The position numbers were made by a program, and so were the translations under genes. A model generated the notes under the pieces. It made no database searches and had not been told where the DNA came from. It was given only the letters and a program-made list of their open reading frames with translations. Below are positions 20,342-32,313 of a DNA stretch of 64,000 bases, piece by piece; position 1 is the first letter of the stretch; every line of letters begins with the position of its first letter. This DNA is from Auriscalpium vulgare (lineage: Eukaryota; Basidiomycota; Agaricomycetes; Russulales; Auriscalpiaceae). The stretch is from positions 372,001-436,000 of the forward strand of contig JAHBBC010000008.1 in the NCBI GenBank assembly GCA_019915015.1, in the 5' to 3' direction.

Positions 20342-22157
20342 GGTGCTACTGTCCCTGTTAGCCTCAAAAGGTTGTGAGCCGACAGAACTTACACCGGTAC
20401 GATCCTTTTCTTGGCAGGATGCTGGTGGTGAGCTAGCAGGGAGCTAGGAGTCTAAGCCGTCGACGGTATGGTCATGAATAAGCCTGTGACCTGTGAATTC
20501 GAATTGCGAAGACGCCGGTCCGCGACGACCACATGCCCATTCCCGTGCTATTTGCACAGAGCCCTTCCCGCGCTGATCATAGCAGAAGTAGCTTGAAGCA
20601 GTTGTGGCAACGGGGAAGAATCGCCGTACGTGCACGTTTGTGCCCACTGACCTCCACTGCCAGCTTGAAGCTGGCAGTTCCGATTCGTCTTCTGTACGCT
20701 AGAAGTTCATGTTATAAGTGCGGAAAGTCGACACCGATGGACCTACCGACGTGTGGGTACGAGCTCGCCGCTGTCAATTTGCAGTTTCGCACCATGCAAT
20801 GTAAAACATCGCGGTGGACCGCGGTGGCGTGGGGGGCTCCCACCCACTACGTGTATCGAATACGAGTGCGAGGCATTCTATCTGTTCGATCCCAATACTT
20901 GGATGATAAATGCCCCCGAGAACACATCGACGGCCCACGGGCCACGAGTCACGATGGGCGACCGATGGGGCACAATAGGGTAGATTGCGCTGTTGTGGAC
21001 TCGAGAAGGTTACTCCGCCTTGCCATTGAGTATGCAAAGCTGCGAAGCTTGGAGGTGACAATGGCGACCCGTAGTCAGATATATCTATGGATTCGTCAAT
21101 AACAAGCCCGGATTCGTACCGTCCGAGAATGTCAACAATCCCCACCACACCTACGCAGCCCAGAGTCCTCCTCAGTCGTCAGAAAAGAAGACCAGCTGGC
21201 AGACACGTTCTTCTACCTGGGCGTTCTTTGGCCTCCGCCCACTTTCTCTGAGGCTCCTGGAAGTGACCGCATACCGTCTTTCAAAGTTCAACGCACCATT
21301 CGTGAGACGGTGAGCGACACAAAACAAGAGCAGGCGAGCAAGAGCAGCCTGAGGGAGTTTGCCGAGGGCAAGGGCCCGGGCGGCCCGAGCACGTGTACGG
21401 TCGTGAGATCTCCAGATTCGTCCGCGATGGTTCGTCCGCTCACGAACTTTTTTCAGACCTCGCACTCAAGTTCTCCTCCGTACAAGCCATTCATTTTGCC
21501 TCTACGTCTGACCCCGTAGGCTGACCCGGGCGTCGTAGGAGGGGTACGGCTAGCGTTTAGGAGAGGAGATGGGTGGTCGGAGAGTGATTAGGCGTCGCAT
21601 ACGCGCCGTTTTACGTCGTAGGGAGGGAAGGTTAGTCCCCGCTCCCTGAACAGACACCCATTCTGACACGACGCTGCAAGTTTACAGCTGGATGCCGCGC
21701 GATCTGCAGGATCGTCCTCAGGAGGTTTACTGGACGTCTCCGGGGCGTGTCACACCGCAGCTGCCGACTCCGGCACAGGATACATGCCTTGCGTCCGGGT
21801 TGGACCTGTCCTCGGAATGCGGTACCTTCGATGATTTGGCGTGCAGGTTTTTGTCGACTACGCTCCGGCTTCCCAACGGTCTGCCAAACACGTTTTTGTG
21901 TGGGTCCGGACGTTGTGTGCGCGTACGCGTCATGCCGTGCACGTCACATCGCGATCAAAAATAAACGCTTACTTTTTGACGCGTCCATGAGGCGCACATC
22001 GATGCCTCGAGTGCGCAGCCCGTGAGGCTGTGCGCGTCGTGTTGACTCCTGATGGTCTGTCCTAGTTGCTGCGCCTCAACGTCCGACTTGCTTATAGAGC
22101 GCCACAGAGGCATAGTCATTCCCTGTTTCGTGCTCGAGCAAACCTCCTTTCTCTTGG
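20342..22157. other. 1.8 kb without a secure gene
   Basis: Several open frames of 60-190 codons exist on both strands (for example 20533-21102 plus and 20774-21148 minus). None carries a motif I know or a convincing intron series. A stretch at 21175-21500 (plus) has protein-like composition but no identity. Confidence 0.4.
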
Positions 22158-23012
22158 ATGACTACCCCCGCGGACGTGTCTGTGTTTGTCGTGGACGAGA
22201 ACATGGTTGTGCCTCGTGCCCGCCTACACGCCTTCGACAAGGATATAGCCGACAATCTTGTAGCCCTGGGCACCGCGTTTCCTGATTCCATTCGAATTCG
22301 CCGAAGACGAAAGGCCGACGAAGAGTTCCCTGGCCAGGCCTACCACCAATTGGGGAGCTCGCAACGATGATTGTGCCTGGGTGACGCGTACGGTGAGCCA
22401 CTCCCCGTTCTCCCCTCTTACGATTTGTAACGATGGAACAGGCAGTGTCAATCACCGGCAGGGATAATAATGTGGGGCGGCGGTACTCTTGCGCCGCCGT
22501 TAGGAGCCCCGAAACGTCAGTCGCCCGTCAGCAATATGGCTCAAGGTGCTTCGTGGAGGCGTACGCCGTTGCTGCACGGACAGACGGTCGCGGAGCAGCG
22601 AAAGGTATATTACGCACCGGCTGGGCATTGACAAAAGGTCTGAACGCGTCTATATCAGCGCTGGGCTTTCGCGGGGTGGTTTTCTGGGGCATCGGGCGAC
22701 GAACTCGTGACGCGACGTCGGCGGAGAGCAAGGTGAGAGGAATTTCGTGGTGATCTCTTGGCTGCTGGCTGATGCTTGCTGTGACTGCTCTAGGGGCCTG
22801 TCCCGTCGTCCGCGATCATACCATCAGGGAGAGAGGGGGGTCATCGACGTCGCCGCCGGTCAGGAGACAAAAAACAGTCTGCGACTGCCACGCCGAGATC
22901 TTCTCGCGTTGCATGGAAAACTCGAGGCGAGCCATGTGCATGCCATAGTAGCCCAATCCAGGATTTATTACGGTGTCAGCCTTGCGGGTATGTTGTTCCT
23001 CTCCTTGCTATA
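22158..23012 (+). other. Possible unassigned split gene
   Basis: Open pieces could be joined by plausible introns. One begins MTTPADVSVFVVDENMVV at 22158. Another runs from 22433 to about 22732 and ends at a gtgaga donor (22733). A third continues from the acceptor near 22793 through HQGERGVIDVAAGQETKN, and then YYGVSLAG. No domain is recognised. The joins are not supported by a paralogue in the window. It may equally be chance open reading in GC-rich DNA. Confidence 0.2.
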
Positions 23013-23850
23013 GCTCATTCCTGGCTAAATTTTTAAGAGAATGCGACCGTCCAACTAGCTCAACAGCTTGGCAGAGACGAGACGGTCCCGCGTTTGGGAA
23101 GAAATTCGAAAGCGCCGCGATTACAGGATCAACTCGAAAGTTCCAAGAGGCCCACGCGCCCGCGAAGCCGGCTTGCTCATCATCTGAAATCCCGAAACAA
23201 TGGGAGTCAGCGCCGCGTGAAGACATCCAGGCTCGGTTGCGGCAGAAGTGCGTGCACCGCGCGAGACCCTGCGACGACCAAGCACATTTCGACGGCAAGT
23301 CGGACCTTGCATCCGTATCGCCGTGGATATAAGGCGTCGACACACTGCCATCCTTTCATCCGACGAACGGACAGTCCCTCCTCCCCACGTCGATGCAACG
23401 TGAGTGCATTCATCCATCGTTCCTCTCTGGCCAACGCACGTCGCTGACCACGTGCCGCATCTAGCTGTACACGTCGCTATCTCGCCTTTGCGCGCCGCAT
23501 GGCCGCGTACGCTGCTCTTGCGTTTTGTTTCCTCTTATCGACGATTTCGACCACGAATTGCTACGCAAGGTGAACGGAAACATCTGATTCTCACGACTTA
23601 TAAAACTGAGCTGTAATATATAAAGAGGGAGCGAGAGATCAAAGAAAACATATAGGAGAAAGGCAGAGCAAAGAAAAAGAAAGAGAAAAAATATACAAGA
23701 GAAAGGGAATGCCAGGTGCGTATCATCATCTGTCTCGTCAAGCATCTTCACTCATCAGCAACACATCCTCCCTCTTCGACGTCAGCCCGGCCTCTTCCTC
23801 GACGCCTTCATTCGCGCGCCGGCTCCCCACCGGCTCCTACTCAGCGATCC
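23013..23850. other. 3' flank of zinc-finger gene with polypurine tract
   Basis: No gene is seen. From 23624 to 23708 the plus strand is almost purely A/G (agaaaaagaaagagaaaaaa within it). On the transcribed (minus) strand this is a polypyrimidine tract about 150 bp past the stop codon of the zinc-finger gene. Confidence 0.5.
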
Positions 23851-25759
23851 TCAGCGGGCACTGTCAAACACGCCCTGCCCCACCCACTTCTTCTTGGCAT
23901 TATTCTTCGACCTCACTTCTTGTTCCGCGACAAGCTCTGGGTTGCTGTGCATGTTACGCCTATGCCTTGTCACCGACCACGGTTGTGACAAGATCTGAGA
24001 ACACTCTTCGCACTGACCGCCTATGTTGTGCTCGTAGTATTTGTGCACCGTCCGCGCGTGGAGAGTCAAGAACGGGCCGCGGTTGCAATCTTCGTAATCG
24101 CAGAAACGCGCAGGCGTCTTCCTCTCGTTTGCAAGCTTCTTCTCTGTCGACGCATCCGCAACCTCCTCGGCGGCCACATCCTCCCCCTCCACAACTCCCT
24201 TCCTCTCATCCTTCTCCTGGTTGTACCAAGACTGCTTCGACGGCCCGGCCGACTCCACTGATACCACTGTTGGCGACAAGGCGTAATGCCCTGTGTGGTA
24301 TGACAGTAAAATTTCCGGGCGGTCTTGGATCGCGAAGACCTCATCTTCGTGGTCCGACGTCCTGGATTTATTGTTATGCCGCGCAAGGGTCTTGCTCCCT
24401 GCGCGTCGTTGGGTCTCCTCTCGGGTACCCGCGCTGGCTATGGCCCTTGGCGTCATTTGCTGATCATACTTCTGTTTCTGTTTCTTTGCCGGCTGTGACG
24501 ACGACGAGGCAGGCACACCGCCCTCGTCTTCATCACGCTGGCGCTTCTGACTTGTACGGGGCACCGGCGGCCGCGGCGCCTCCTCGTACTGGCTTGTGGG
24601 GGCCTCGTGGCGCATCTCGGTCTCGAACGCGTCCACCGGCTGACGGATCCACTCCTCGTCGTCGGACACGAATGACTCGGTCGAAAACCCGTTGGCTGCC
24701 GGCTGGGTGGGGAATGCATGTATCGGCATGCCCAGCTGCGGGGTTGGGACGCCTTGCGAGGACCAGGGCGAGCTGAGGGATGTCGGCGACAGCGACGGCA
24801 TCGACGACCCGGAGGAGCCGGCGTATGGGCTGCCGTGCACGTCCGACAGGTGCGTCGGCGACGGCTGCTGGATGCCATGTGCTGACGTCCCATTGTCGGC
24901 AGGCGTGCACGCTGCGGCGTCAGGTGCCGACGGGGTAACGGTGCTTGTCTGCGGTTTCGTGTCGTCGCATTGGCCTTGCCATCCGGACAACGTGTAGGAC
25001 CGGCCGGAGTCCGCGGTGAGTGGTTGGTGGTGAAGCCTTCCCGCATTGTAGAGCTGGCGACGAGTAAAGTGAGTTTAATGAATACTATCCACAGCAAGAG
25101 CAGTGCTCACCTTCTGGGTAGTCCACGATGTGGTAGGGACGTTCCAGCTGTTGTGGAAGGCACCGACAGGCGTCTGGTAGGCGATGGGCGGGACCGTGTT
25201 GGGGGCCAGTGGGCGGTGTGTGGTGGCACTCGCGTCTCGGAAGACACCCGGGTTCCGGTTGATGTTGGCGTTCCAGGCGACGGTGCCCACAGCCTAGTGT
25301 GCCGATCGTGAGCAGCTTTGTCACCGTCGTTCTAAGGGAATGCTCACCTGGTGTCCGGTCACGGCGGGGTTGCTCGAGTAGTATCCAGCAGCCGGGAGTC
25401 CCTGGAGAGCCTACAGGAAGAACGTCAAGATTGTTTATCGCCTTTCAAAGACGGATACTCACCGGTATGAAGAAGTTGTCGCCGTGCTGGGTGTTGAGAC
25501 CGGTGTGGCGCGTCGTCTGACCGGCGAATGCGGCCGCGACGTTCAAGCCCGCCGCTTGGGCGAACTGGGGGTAACCGTAGATGTTGCCTGCTTGGCCATT
25601 GAACGCTTGGGCAGCCATGCCACCCTGCTGTGCGGCAGCTGTGACTTGCCACTGGAGTGCCACCGTCGACGGGAGGCGGTTCGCGGAGTTGAAGGCAAAT
25701 GACGCCCACGGGTGGGTCGTCTCGTGGTCCCACTGAGAGGCTCGGCTCGGATAGGACAT
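23851..25759 (-). CDS. C2H2 zinc-finger protein, putative transcription factor
   Basis: About 590 residues in four exons, start 25759 (MSYPSRASQWDHETTHPWAS). The N-terminal 190 residues are rich in Gln, Ala, Asn and Pro (QWQVTAAAQQGGMAAQAF; WNANINRNPGVFRDA), suggesting an activation or low-complexity region. The long last exon starts near 25050 (LYNAGRLHHQPLTADSGRSY). It contains Ser/Pro-rich DNA-factor-like sequence, an acidic-basic stretch with a likely nuclear signal (SQPAKKQKQKYD), and two C-terminal zinc fingers. Finger 1 is CDYEDC followed by H and H after HARTVHKYYEH. Finger 2 is CEEC-x12-HRRNMH, a canonical CX2CX12HX4H. It ends KKKWVGQGVFDSAR. Nuclear sequence-specific DNA binding is inferred from the fingers; targets are unknown. 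Confidence 0.8.
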
Positions 25760-28038
25760 GGCGGTTCTTGTGATCGAGTGCTGGTGAGGTGGCAGGGGCT
25801 TGTTGGTGGGACAATTGGAGGATCAGAGGGGCGAGGGTGGTAGATCACTTGCCCGGGGCCGTCCCGCTGGACGCATTATAAGGGCAGCTTGGTGCGCTTT
25901 GATCTGGGAATATTCGGCTATCGCCCAGCTTCACAGCATCAGATCTGTTTGTTTTGTTTTTCTTTAGTCTCCGCAAACGCAGATTGCAGCCCGAATGCAG
26001 CATTGCTTCCAGGAGGCTGGGCTGTCCGGGTATACCTCGTGTTCACGCCCGATATTCCCTTTCTTGTTGACCTTGGGCTCGAAAGCCGCCTTCTCCCTTG
26101 TGCATTTGATTGGCGATGCCAACGTGTTGTCGGCGCGCTGTCCTAGTCTGCTACGAAAGAGCAGTGCTTGGCCCGTAACTATCTGACGGGCGCCATTGTT
26201 CTTAAATTTGGAATAATAATGACGGCTCCCTGACGACGTCTGAGTTATTGATGCACTGAAAGAAGACTCGACTGCTCGTGAACAAGGAACAGTGGAGCAA
26301 ACGCGAGGACGGCGGAGTCCGCCTCGCACAGGTGAGTCTCGTCCCTGACGCGGACGCGATGACAACACGAGGCCCATAGGCGCCCACATGTACATTGGTC
26401 CTCATGGTGTTCGCTGAGTTCCCGCCGCCGTCGGGACAACGCTCAGCCCGTTTGTTTCGAATTTTCGTGCGTGCAGTGACGGGCGGAAAGAACGCGTGAA
26501 CGAAAGTCTGTCCCCGCTCCCAAATATCAATGATTGCAATGAAGACGGCATCTCGCACATTCCATAGTGGAGGGCAAAGTTGTCAGGTTTTCCCGCAAAA
26601 AAGGCGTGTAGCTTCCAGGTTCGTCGACGTCGCGTCTGACGATCGGGAGTGTAGACGCCGTCTAGCAAGAATACTCGCATCCATGCGCCAGGCGATCGAA
26701 CTTCGCTACTATGGAAGTTTCGATGTGTCTGGTCGGGCGCACGGTGAAGCCAGAAGACGCCAGGCGGCAGATCTAGAGCACAGCGCGCTTAAGTCTGAAC
26801 CTAGAAGCACAGCCGAATCTCGAGCAGGCAGGCACCGGGAGGAGCTCAAGGCAAACGGCGCCGATGTCGCGTGCGCGAGGAACCGCACAAAGCAGGACTG
26901 CAATCTCGATTAGCGAGAACAATACAGCCTTGCGCAAGACGGCCGAGGGTGACGTGGTGATGGCAGCTACCCGGCATAATGGGCGTCGGTGTGTCGCCGC
27001 CGCGAGGGCGCCTGCAGGCGCGAGGGGGCGTCCGAGAAGGTCTTGTTGTTGCTGATGGGGACTAGGTCTCAGAAAGTATATATCAACGCGCCGATTGTCC
27101 GCCTGTGGGGCCCAGCGCCCTGTCCACGAAAATCCCATCTCTCCATCACTCTGGAAGCGCTGGATATGCTTCCGAGGATGCAATTCTTGGCTGCTAGTAG
27201 CTACGCGTCTGCTCCTTGCGAATAAGCTCCGAGTCAAGGCCCCCAAATAACCCACTATCCAGAGTCACTAGCAACGCCGAGAGAGCCAAGTAATCGCATC
27301 CAGGTTTCTATCCAATCCAGCGTTTGCTGAGCACCAACAGCACAGATCCAGTCTGAGACCGCAGTACATTCCGGGGGAAGGGAAAGTTTGCGCGGTTGCG
27401 CGGATCGATAGGCAGAAACTCAGGCGCTCATCGACATCAGAGAACAGCTCCTGGCTGCCTCTCTTCCATCAGGCGCCGACTGCCGTTAAGACGGTGCTCT
27501 GTGAGAGGGTTTCGTGCATGGGACAAGACGATTGAAACCTACATAGTAGAGGGTGACGATGAAACCATATGGAACAACGCGCCGTTCTTGGGACATTGAT
27601 CGCAAATACAGGTATGAGTACAGTCAGCTCAATGTTAGACTTGAAGCTTAAGTGGATGAGGGAGAACGCCGATAGTGAGCTGGCCGTCGTGGAAAGAAAT
27701 CGTGGTCAACCGGCGTGACGTCCATCGAGTCCACGGCGGCCCGGCATTCCGACTGGCAACGACGAGACACTTTACGCTGACGCTACTTAGCTGGCGTATC
27801 CAACTTGGAGATCAAGGCAGAACATGGCGTGCTATATTCAAGGTATAATTTATCATAGTGGTATCGTGGAAATAATGCAATGTAGTAGGTGACAGTGTGA
27901 TGCTCGATCCTCCATGCGAAACCCAAAGATGCGAACGAAGCAAGAAAGCAAAGCAAAAATGAAATCCATACCATCACATCACAGCGAGATTGCTACATAC
28001 TATCCATAAGAGCAGGAGAGTCGGATGCGGAATGCGAA
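25760..28038. other. 2.3 kb intergenic, no secure gene
   Basis: Contains promoter sequence of the zinc-finger gene and the 3' flank of the Uds1-domain gene. Open frames at 26530-26913 (plus) and 26773-27255 (minus) overlap each other and have no recognisable motif. A 64-codon minus frame at 27977-27783 begins with a signal-like hydrophobic run (MMVWISFLLCFLASFASLG) but lies in the expected 3' UTR of the next gene. Confidence 0.4.
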
Positions 28039-30821
28039 CTACATCTTCCCTAGAGCGCGTAGTTGTGTCCGCATCTTGCCGTTCTCTGTCTGCACGAGGT
28101 TGATCTCCTCCATGAGCGCAAGGCCTTGCGCTTGCTCCCGCTCGCTGAGAGTCTTCATCTCCTCCTGCGCGCGGGCGGCGTCCTCGGCGAGCGCGAGAGC
28201 GCGGGCAGACAGGGTTGCATTGGCTTCGGTGAGTTGGCGTACGGTCTCTGCTTGCTCTCCTGCTAGCGTCTCGAGATCCCGTTTCTCCAAAGCCAGTCGC
28301 TCCAGGGCCTCTTGATGCTGACGGATGTCGTTTTGCCTGCGCACGTGTGAGTGCCTTGCTAAAGACAATCGAAGAGAGTACTCACAAGACAGAAATCTGG
28401 TCCGAGCCACCCACACTCCTCTCCTCAAGCATCCGCACCTGCTTCTGGTACGTCTCCAGCGCAGCACTGCTGTCTTGTGCGAGTTTCTGTGCACGCTCCG
28501 CGTTCTTCTTCAGCAAGTCGTGCGCCTGCGCGAAGCGAATCAAACGCTCAATAAGCGCGCGGTCGTCGGCAATGAGCGCCGCGACGCGGGCCGCGAACGC
28601 CTCGACGCTGAACGTGCCCAGCCCCTTCTCGCCAGCGGGATTCGGCGAGTCGGGCTGCGCGGGGTTGTACAGCTCCTTGAGTGTGCGCACGTCCATGTTG
28701 CTGATGCTCGGGCTGCCGACCACAGAGCCCGTGCGCGCGACCGGTGAGCTGAGGGGTGATTGTGTGCCGGGGCGAAAGGGACGTCCTGAAGAGTTGAATT
28801 TAGACGCGCGGGCCTCGGGTGAGGGGAGGGTTGCCCAGAGTGGCTGCAGGAGGGAAACAATAGATGCTGCGTCCGTGGCGAACGCCAGCGGTGTTGACAG
28901 GCGAGGTTCTGACCCAGAAGCCGTGGAGAAGCGGTCCTGCTCGGAGGTTAGTATTAACGCAGGTTAAGAATAAGGGTGCAACTCACCGCCTTGCTCTTGA
29001 GGACTTTGATCTCCTCGAGCGCTGTCTCGAGCTGCTGGGTCGTCGCGATGCGCTTCTCCATCTCGCTCGCGAGCAGGTCCTCTAGCTTGCGCTGCTCCTC
29101 CTTCATCGCGTCCACCTCCTCCTGCTTCGCCCCACCCCCACCGCCCTCCAAGAACCGCGACAGCGCATCGACGAGAACATCGAGCGTCATCTCGCGCGAG
29201 TAGACGGGGACGTCAAAGCGCTGCACGAGCACGCGCAGGCCTTCGCGCGCCTTATCAATCTCGTCCTTCGCCCGCTCTTGAAGCGCTTCGCGCTCCTCCT
29301 CCCACTGCGCCTGTGCGGACGCCCACTTCGCGGCGTCGCCGCCCGTCCGCTCTTTCTCCGCCCGCAGTGCGACATGATCCCGCTCGAGCTCTGCCCTCTC
29401 CGCCGCCCACACCGCGCGCTCCGCAACCCACCCAATGCTCTCCGCCGCCATCGCCGCCTCGACGCGCTCGAGTTTGCGCTGCACCTTGTCGCGTTCCTGT
29501 TCTAGACCGTCGGCCTCCGCCTCCAGGTCACGCACGCGGTCCTGCGCATCCGCCAACTCGGCGCGCTCGTGCTCGAACGCGCTCTTCTCCATCTCCAGCA
29601 GCTCCTTGTCGCTCGCCAGCGCCGCTTTCTCCCGCTCGAGCGCAAGCACGCGCGCCTCGAGCTCGCTGATGCGTGCGCCGCCCGTCTGCAGCGCGGCCTT
29701 CTCGCTTTCCACCTCCTGGAGAAGCTCGCGCAGCCCAGACAGCTCCTCGTCCTTCGCGCCGATCTGCGACTGCAACGCCTCGAGCTCCTTCCGATTTGCA
29801 CCCTTGGCACGCTTCGGCTCCGGCACCACCGCGTCCTCGTGCCCGGCAAAGAGATGCGCACCTTCGAAGCGCGCGCCTGCGGTTGGCCCCGTCCGCCCGC
29901 TCACGCTCGACGTCGGGCTTAAGAAGCCACCGTCGTCTTCTTCGTCTCCGTCCTCGCTGTGCTTCCGCTCAAGCTCCATGACCACCGCGCCAAGCACGCC
30001 GGCGCGGTGCTCCATCAGCCGCCGCGCGACATCGGACGCGCGCTCCTTGATCCGCCAGACCTCGCGCTGCGCAACGTCCACTCGCCGATTCGCCGCAGCA
30101 ACCTCGTCGCTGGTTTTCTGCGATATTCGATTTGGTTTTGATTTTGGGGACGCAGAGGGTGATGGTGTCGTGGATGGGCTGTTGAGTTTGGCTAGGTTGA
30201 GCGCAGCATCGCGGATTTTGAGTTCGGTCGTTAGTTTGCGTTCCAGGCCTGTCAGTCGTGAGGTCAAAATGACATGTTCCTGACGGAAAAAGTTAGCATA
30301 TAGTCGAGCAGAGAAAGTCGTCAGTCACGCACTTTCTTGAGATCCTCCACATCCTCTGCACTCATTATTTCATAGCCGCGGCTGTCCACAACGGCCTCCG
30401 ATGATAGCAGGCTCATCAGCAGCGCGTCTCGTCGACTCGATACTCCCCCGCTCCCCTGCGTACTGCTCCCGTTTGTGCTCGCACCATTTGATCCGACATA
30501 CGTCCACTCCGAGTCAACGTCGCGTTCTGGTGGTGGTTTGCGTTTGGTCGGTGAGGATGGCCCTGCTACAGGTGGCTCCGTCGGTGTCGGCGGGGCCTTG
30601 CGGTCCTTCCGGATGAGGAGACCAGGTGTTAATGGAAGCTCCTTCGTCGGACTGGACGAGGACGAGGACGGTGATGGTGCTGAAGTGGAAGAGGATCCGA
30701 TGGAGATAGGTTTCGGTGCGTTCCATGGCGGAGGCTCTGCGGTCGTGGCGGAGGTTGTGATTGTGTTCGTGCCGATGGCGCCAGCGCCGACTCCGCCCAG
30801 GAATCGTCGCACGCCATTCAT
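28039..30821 (-). CDS. Uds1-domain (up-regulated during septation) coiled-coil protein
   Basis: About 860 residues. The start is placed at MNGVRRFLGGVGAGAI (30821). A Ser/Pro-rich disordered N-terminus follows. The Uds1-type core is split by an intron: SRRDALLMSLLSSEAVVDSR, YEIMSAEDVEDLKK, then HVILTSRLTGLERKL and IRDAALNLAKLN. From about residue 330 on, heptad-like Glu/Lys/Leu/Ala sequence (ELEALQSQIGAKDEELSGL, EREKAALASDKELLEMEKS) makes a long coiled coil, with a second coil in the last two exons to RTQLRALGKM. The Uds1 domain is known from fungal septation-induced proteins; a role in septum or cytoskeletal organisation is inference. Three or four short introns keep frame. The start could lie upstream if a first exon was missed. 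Confidence 0.78.
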
Positions 30822-31329
30822 CGTCTGCAGGGTGTGTGCGCTGGTCGAGTCGTCCGGCGGCGGAAGAAAGTTGAGAGTGCGTACGACACGCAACAAAACG
30901 GTCGGCTGTGCCGGTGAAATCTGCCAAAGCCCGCCAACAATCAATACACACGCTGACTGCGCTGTCACAGCTTGCTCACCTTGCGACGGGTATTGTGGTC
31001 ACTGCGCGAACTGAGAACAACAGCGCTGGGAGTGATATTCGGTGTTGCCGGCGCAGATTACAGTGTTGTGGACTGAGTCCATGGACCCGTGAGAATGCTA
31101 CCTAGGGTAGGCCTCTCTATGCGGGACCACCTGGTGAGAGGTCTTTCTGCGTCCTCCCCCGGCGAGTTTTGCTCACACTATACTGTGCAGGCGGTACTTG
31201 ATGCTTTATGGACGCCGAGAGGTGTATTGCTGCTGTCTTCTTTTTTTGATCATACAGGGATGTAGCGAGCGCATCATTACTGCAAATTCTATTCTATGAT
31301 CTAGTCATCACTACAGCCAGTTGGGGCAA
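30822..31329. other. Intergenic between Uds1-domain gene and COQ10
   Basis: 5' flank of the Uds1-domain gene and 3' flank of COQ10. No gene is seen. An alternative upstream exon of the Uds1-domain gene could lie in 30822-30960, where the minus strand is open. Confidence 0.4.
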
Positions 31330-32190
31330 TCATTTGCTCCCCCGGCCATACACCGCGATACAGCGCTCTTCGAATGCCTTGACCATCAGTTTCGAGACCT
31401 GGCCGAAGAACGCGCCGGACACGGCCGCGTGCACTGGGTTCGCGAATGCGTATTGCAGATCGAGAGTGAGCAACGTAGGGCCCACATCACCGGACGACGT
31501 AGATGTGATTGGTGATGAGGAGCTGGAATGCGTGGTATTGTGGTGGTGATTCTCTCGATTGATGGGTATATGTGTGCTTGAGTGAGGCGATCTCGGTGAG
31601 GACGGCTGGAACCGCCATGTGGTGCTGAGGCTCTTGAATAAAGGCGTCGCCGACGACGCGACCGCCTATACATTGAAGGATCAACGTTGAAACGTGATTA
31701 TTGGGAAAGCGGGGGAGCCAACGCACCTGAACAGACTCATACGGCCGGCACGTCACCTCGCTCACATAGCTCTCCTTGAACGTCAGGAACGACACCGTCA
31801 GCTCTCCCTCTAGAATTGTAGCGTCTGGAAGCCTGGCGCTTGGTCGGATGTTTAGGACTCGCGACTGCGTGCAGAACGGTATGAAGCTGGAGTACGACGC
31901 GACGTCCGCGACGACGTCGTACAGTTGTTTGCGAGTATACCTGGAAACAACGTCGCCAAGCGCAGAATGCTGCAGTTAGCGAGTGACAGACATCGCAAGA
32001 GATGCGAGTCGTACGGAAGTATCTTGCGCTCATGGTAGGTCTGTGGGTCGGGTGGCTCTGCGTCGGGGTCGCCGAAAGGCGAGAATGACGACAGATTGGG
32101 CAGGCTGAAGATAGTGCGGCGCTGACATGGCGGTCGTATCCGGCGGTGAAGAATGCCTAGAGGACGTCTGAGTCTAAGCGTAACGAACAT
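31330..32190 (-). CDS. COQ10: COQ10, coenzyme Q-binding START-domain protein
   Basis: Mitochondrial ubiquinone-binding protein needed for respiratory function and efficient CoQ biosynthesis. Exon 1 (32190-32015) encodes an Arg-rich presequence, MFVTLRLRRPLGILHRRIRP, then FSLPNLSSFSPFGDP and HERKILP. A 74-bp intron (32014-31941) leads to YTRKQLYDVVADVASYSSFI and PFCTQSRVL, the signature of the COQ10/polyketide-cyclase START fold. FKESYVSEVTCRPYESVQ follows, then a second intron. The final exon gives WRFQPS, an unusual Ser/His/Asn-rich insert, then LLTLDLQYAFANPVHAAVSG and FFGQVSKLMVKAFEERC, ending YGRGSK. It is divergently arranged with the TGT gene; the two start codons are 123 bp apart. Confidence 0.93.
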
Positions 32191-32313
32191 GCAAGTCGGG
32201 AGCAAGTGCGGAGGCGCGCCTGAGGCCGCCGCGGTGCGCTCACTGGCAACGTCAACGTCTGCCGCCATCCCGACTTTCAGTCTTTCACTCACCCTTTCGT
32301 TGCACGCCTCAAA
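32191..32313. promoter_or_regulatory. 123-bp bidirectional promoter of COQ10 and TGT
   Basis: The start codons of COQ10 (minus, 32190) and the tRNA-guanine transglycosylase gene (plus, 32314) face away from each other with only 123 bp between. No TATA box is visible, as expected for housekeeping genes. Both 5' UTRs must lie in this stretch. Confidence 0.6.

Noticed and set aside
20342..23850. Transposon in the gene-poor interval
   Set aside because: No terminal repeats, transposase or reverse transcriptase motifs could be seen in any frame.
23709..24776. 355-codon plus-strand open frame
   Set aside because: Antisense to the long exon of the C2H2 zinc-finger gene, which has real motifs.
26773..27255. 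160-codon minus-strand open frame
   Set aside because: Overlaps another open frame on the opposite strand; no recognisable motif.
29435..30283. 282-codon plus-strand Ser/Arg-rich frame
   Set aside because: Antisense shadow of the Uds1-domain coiled-coil gene.
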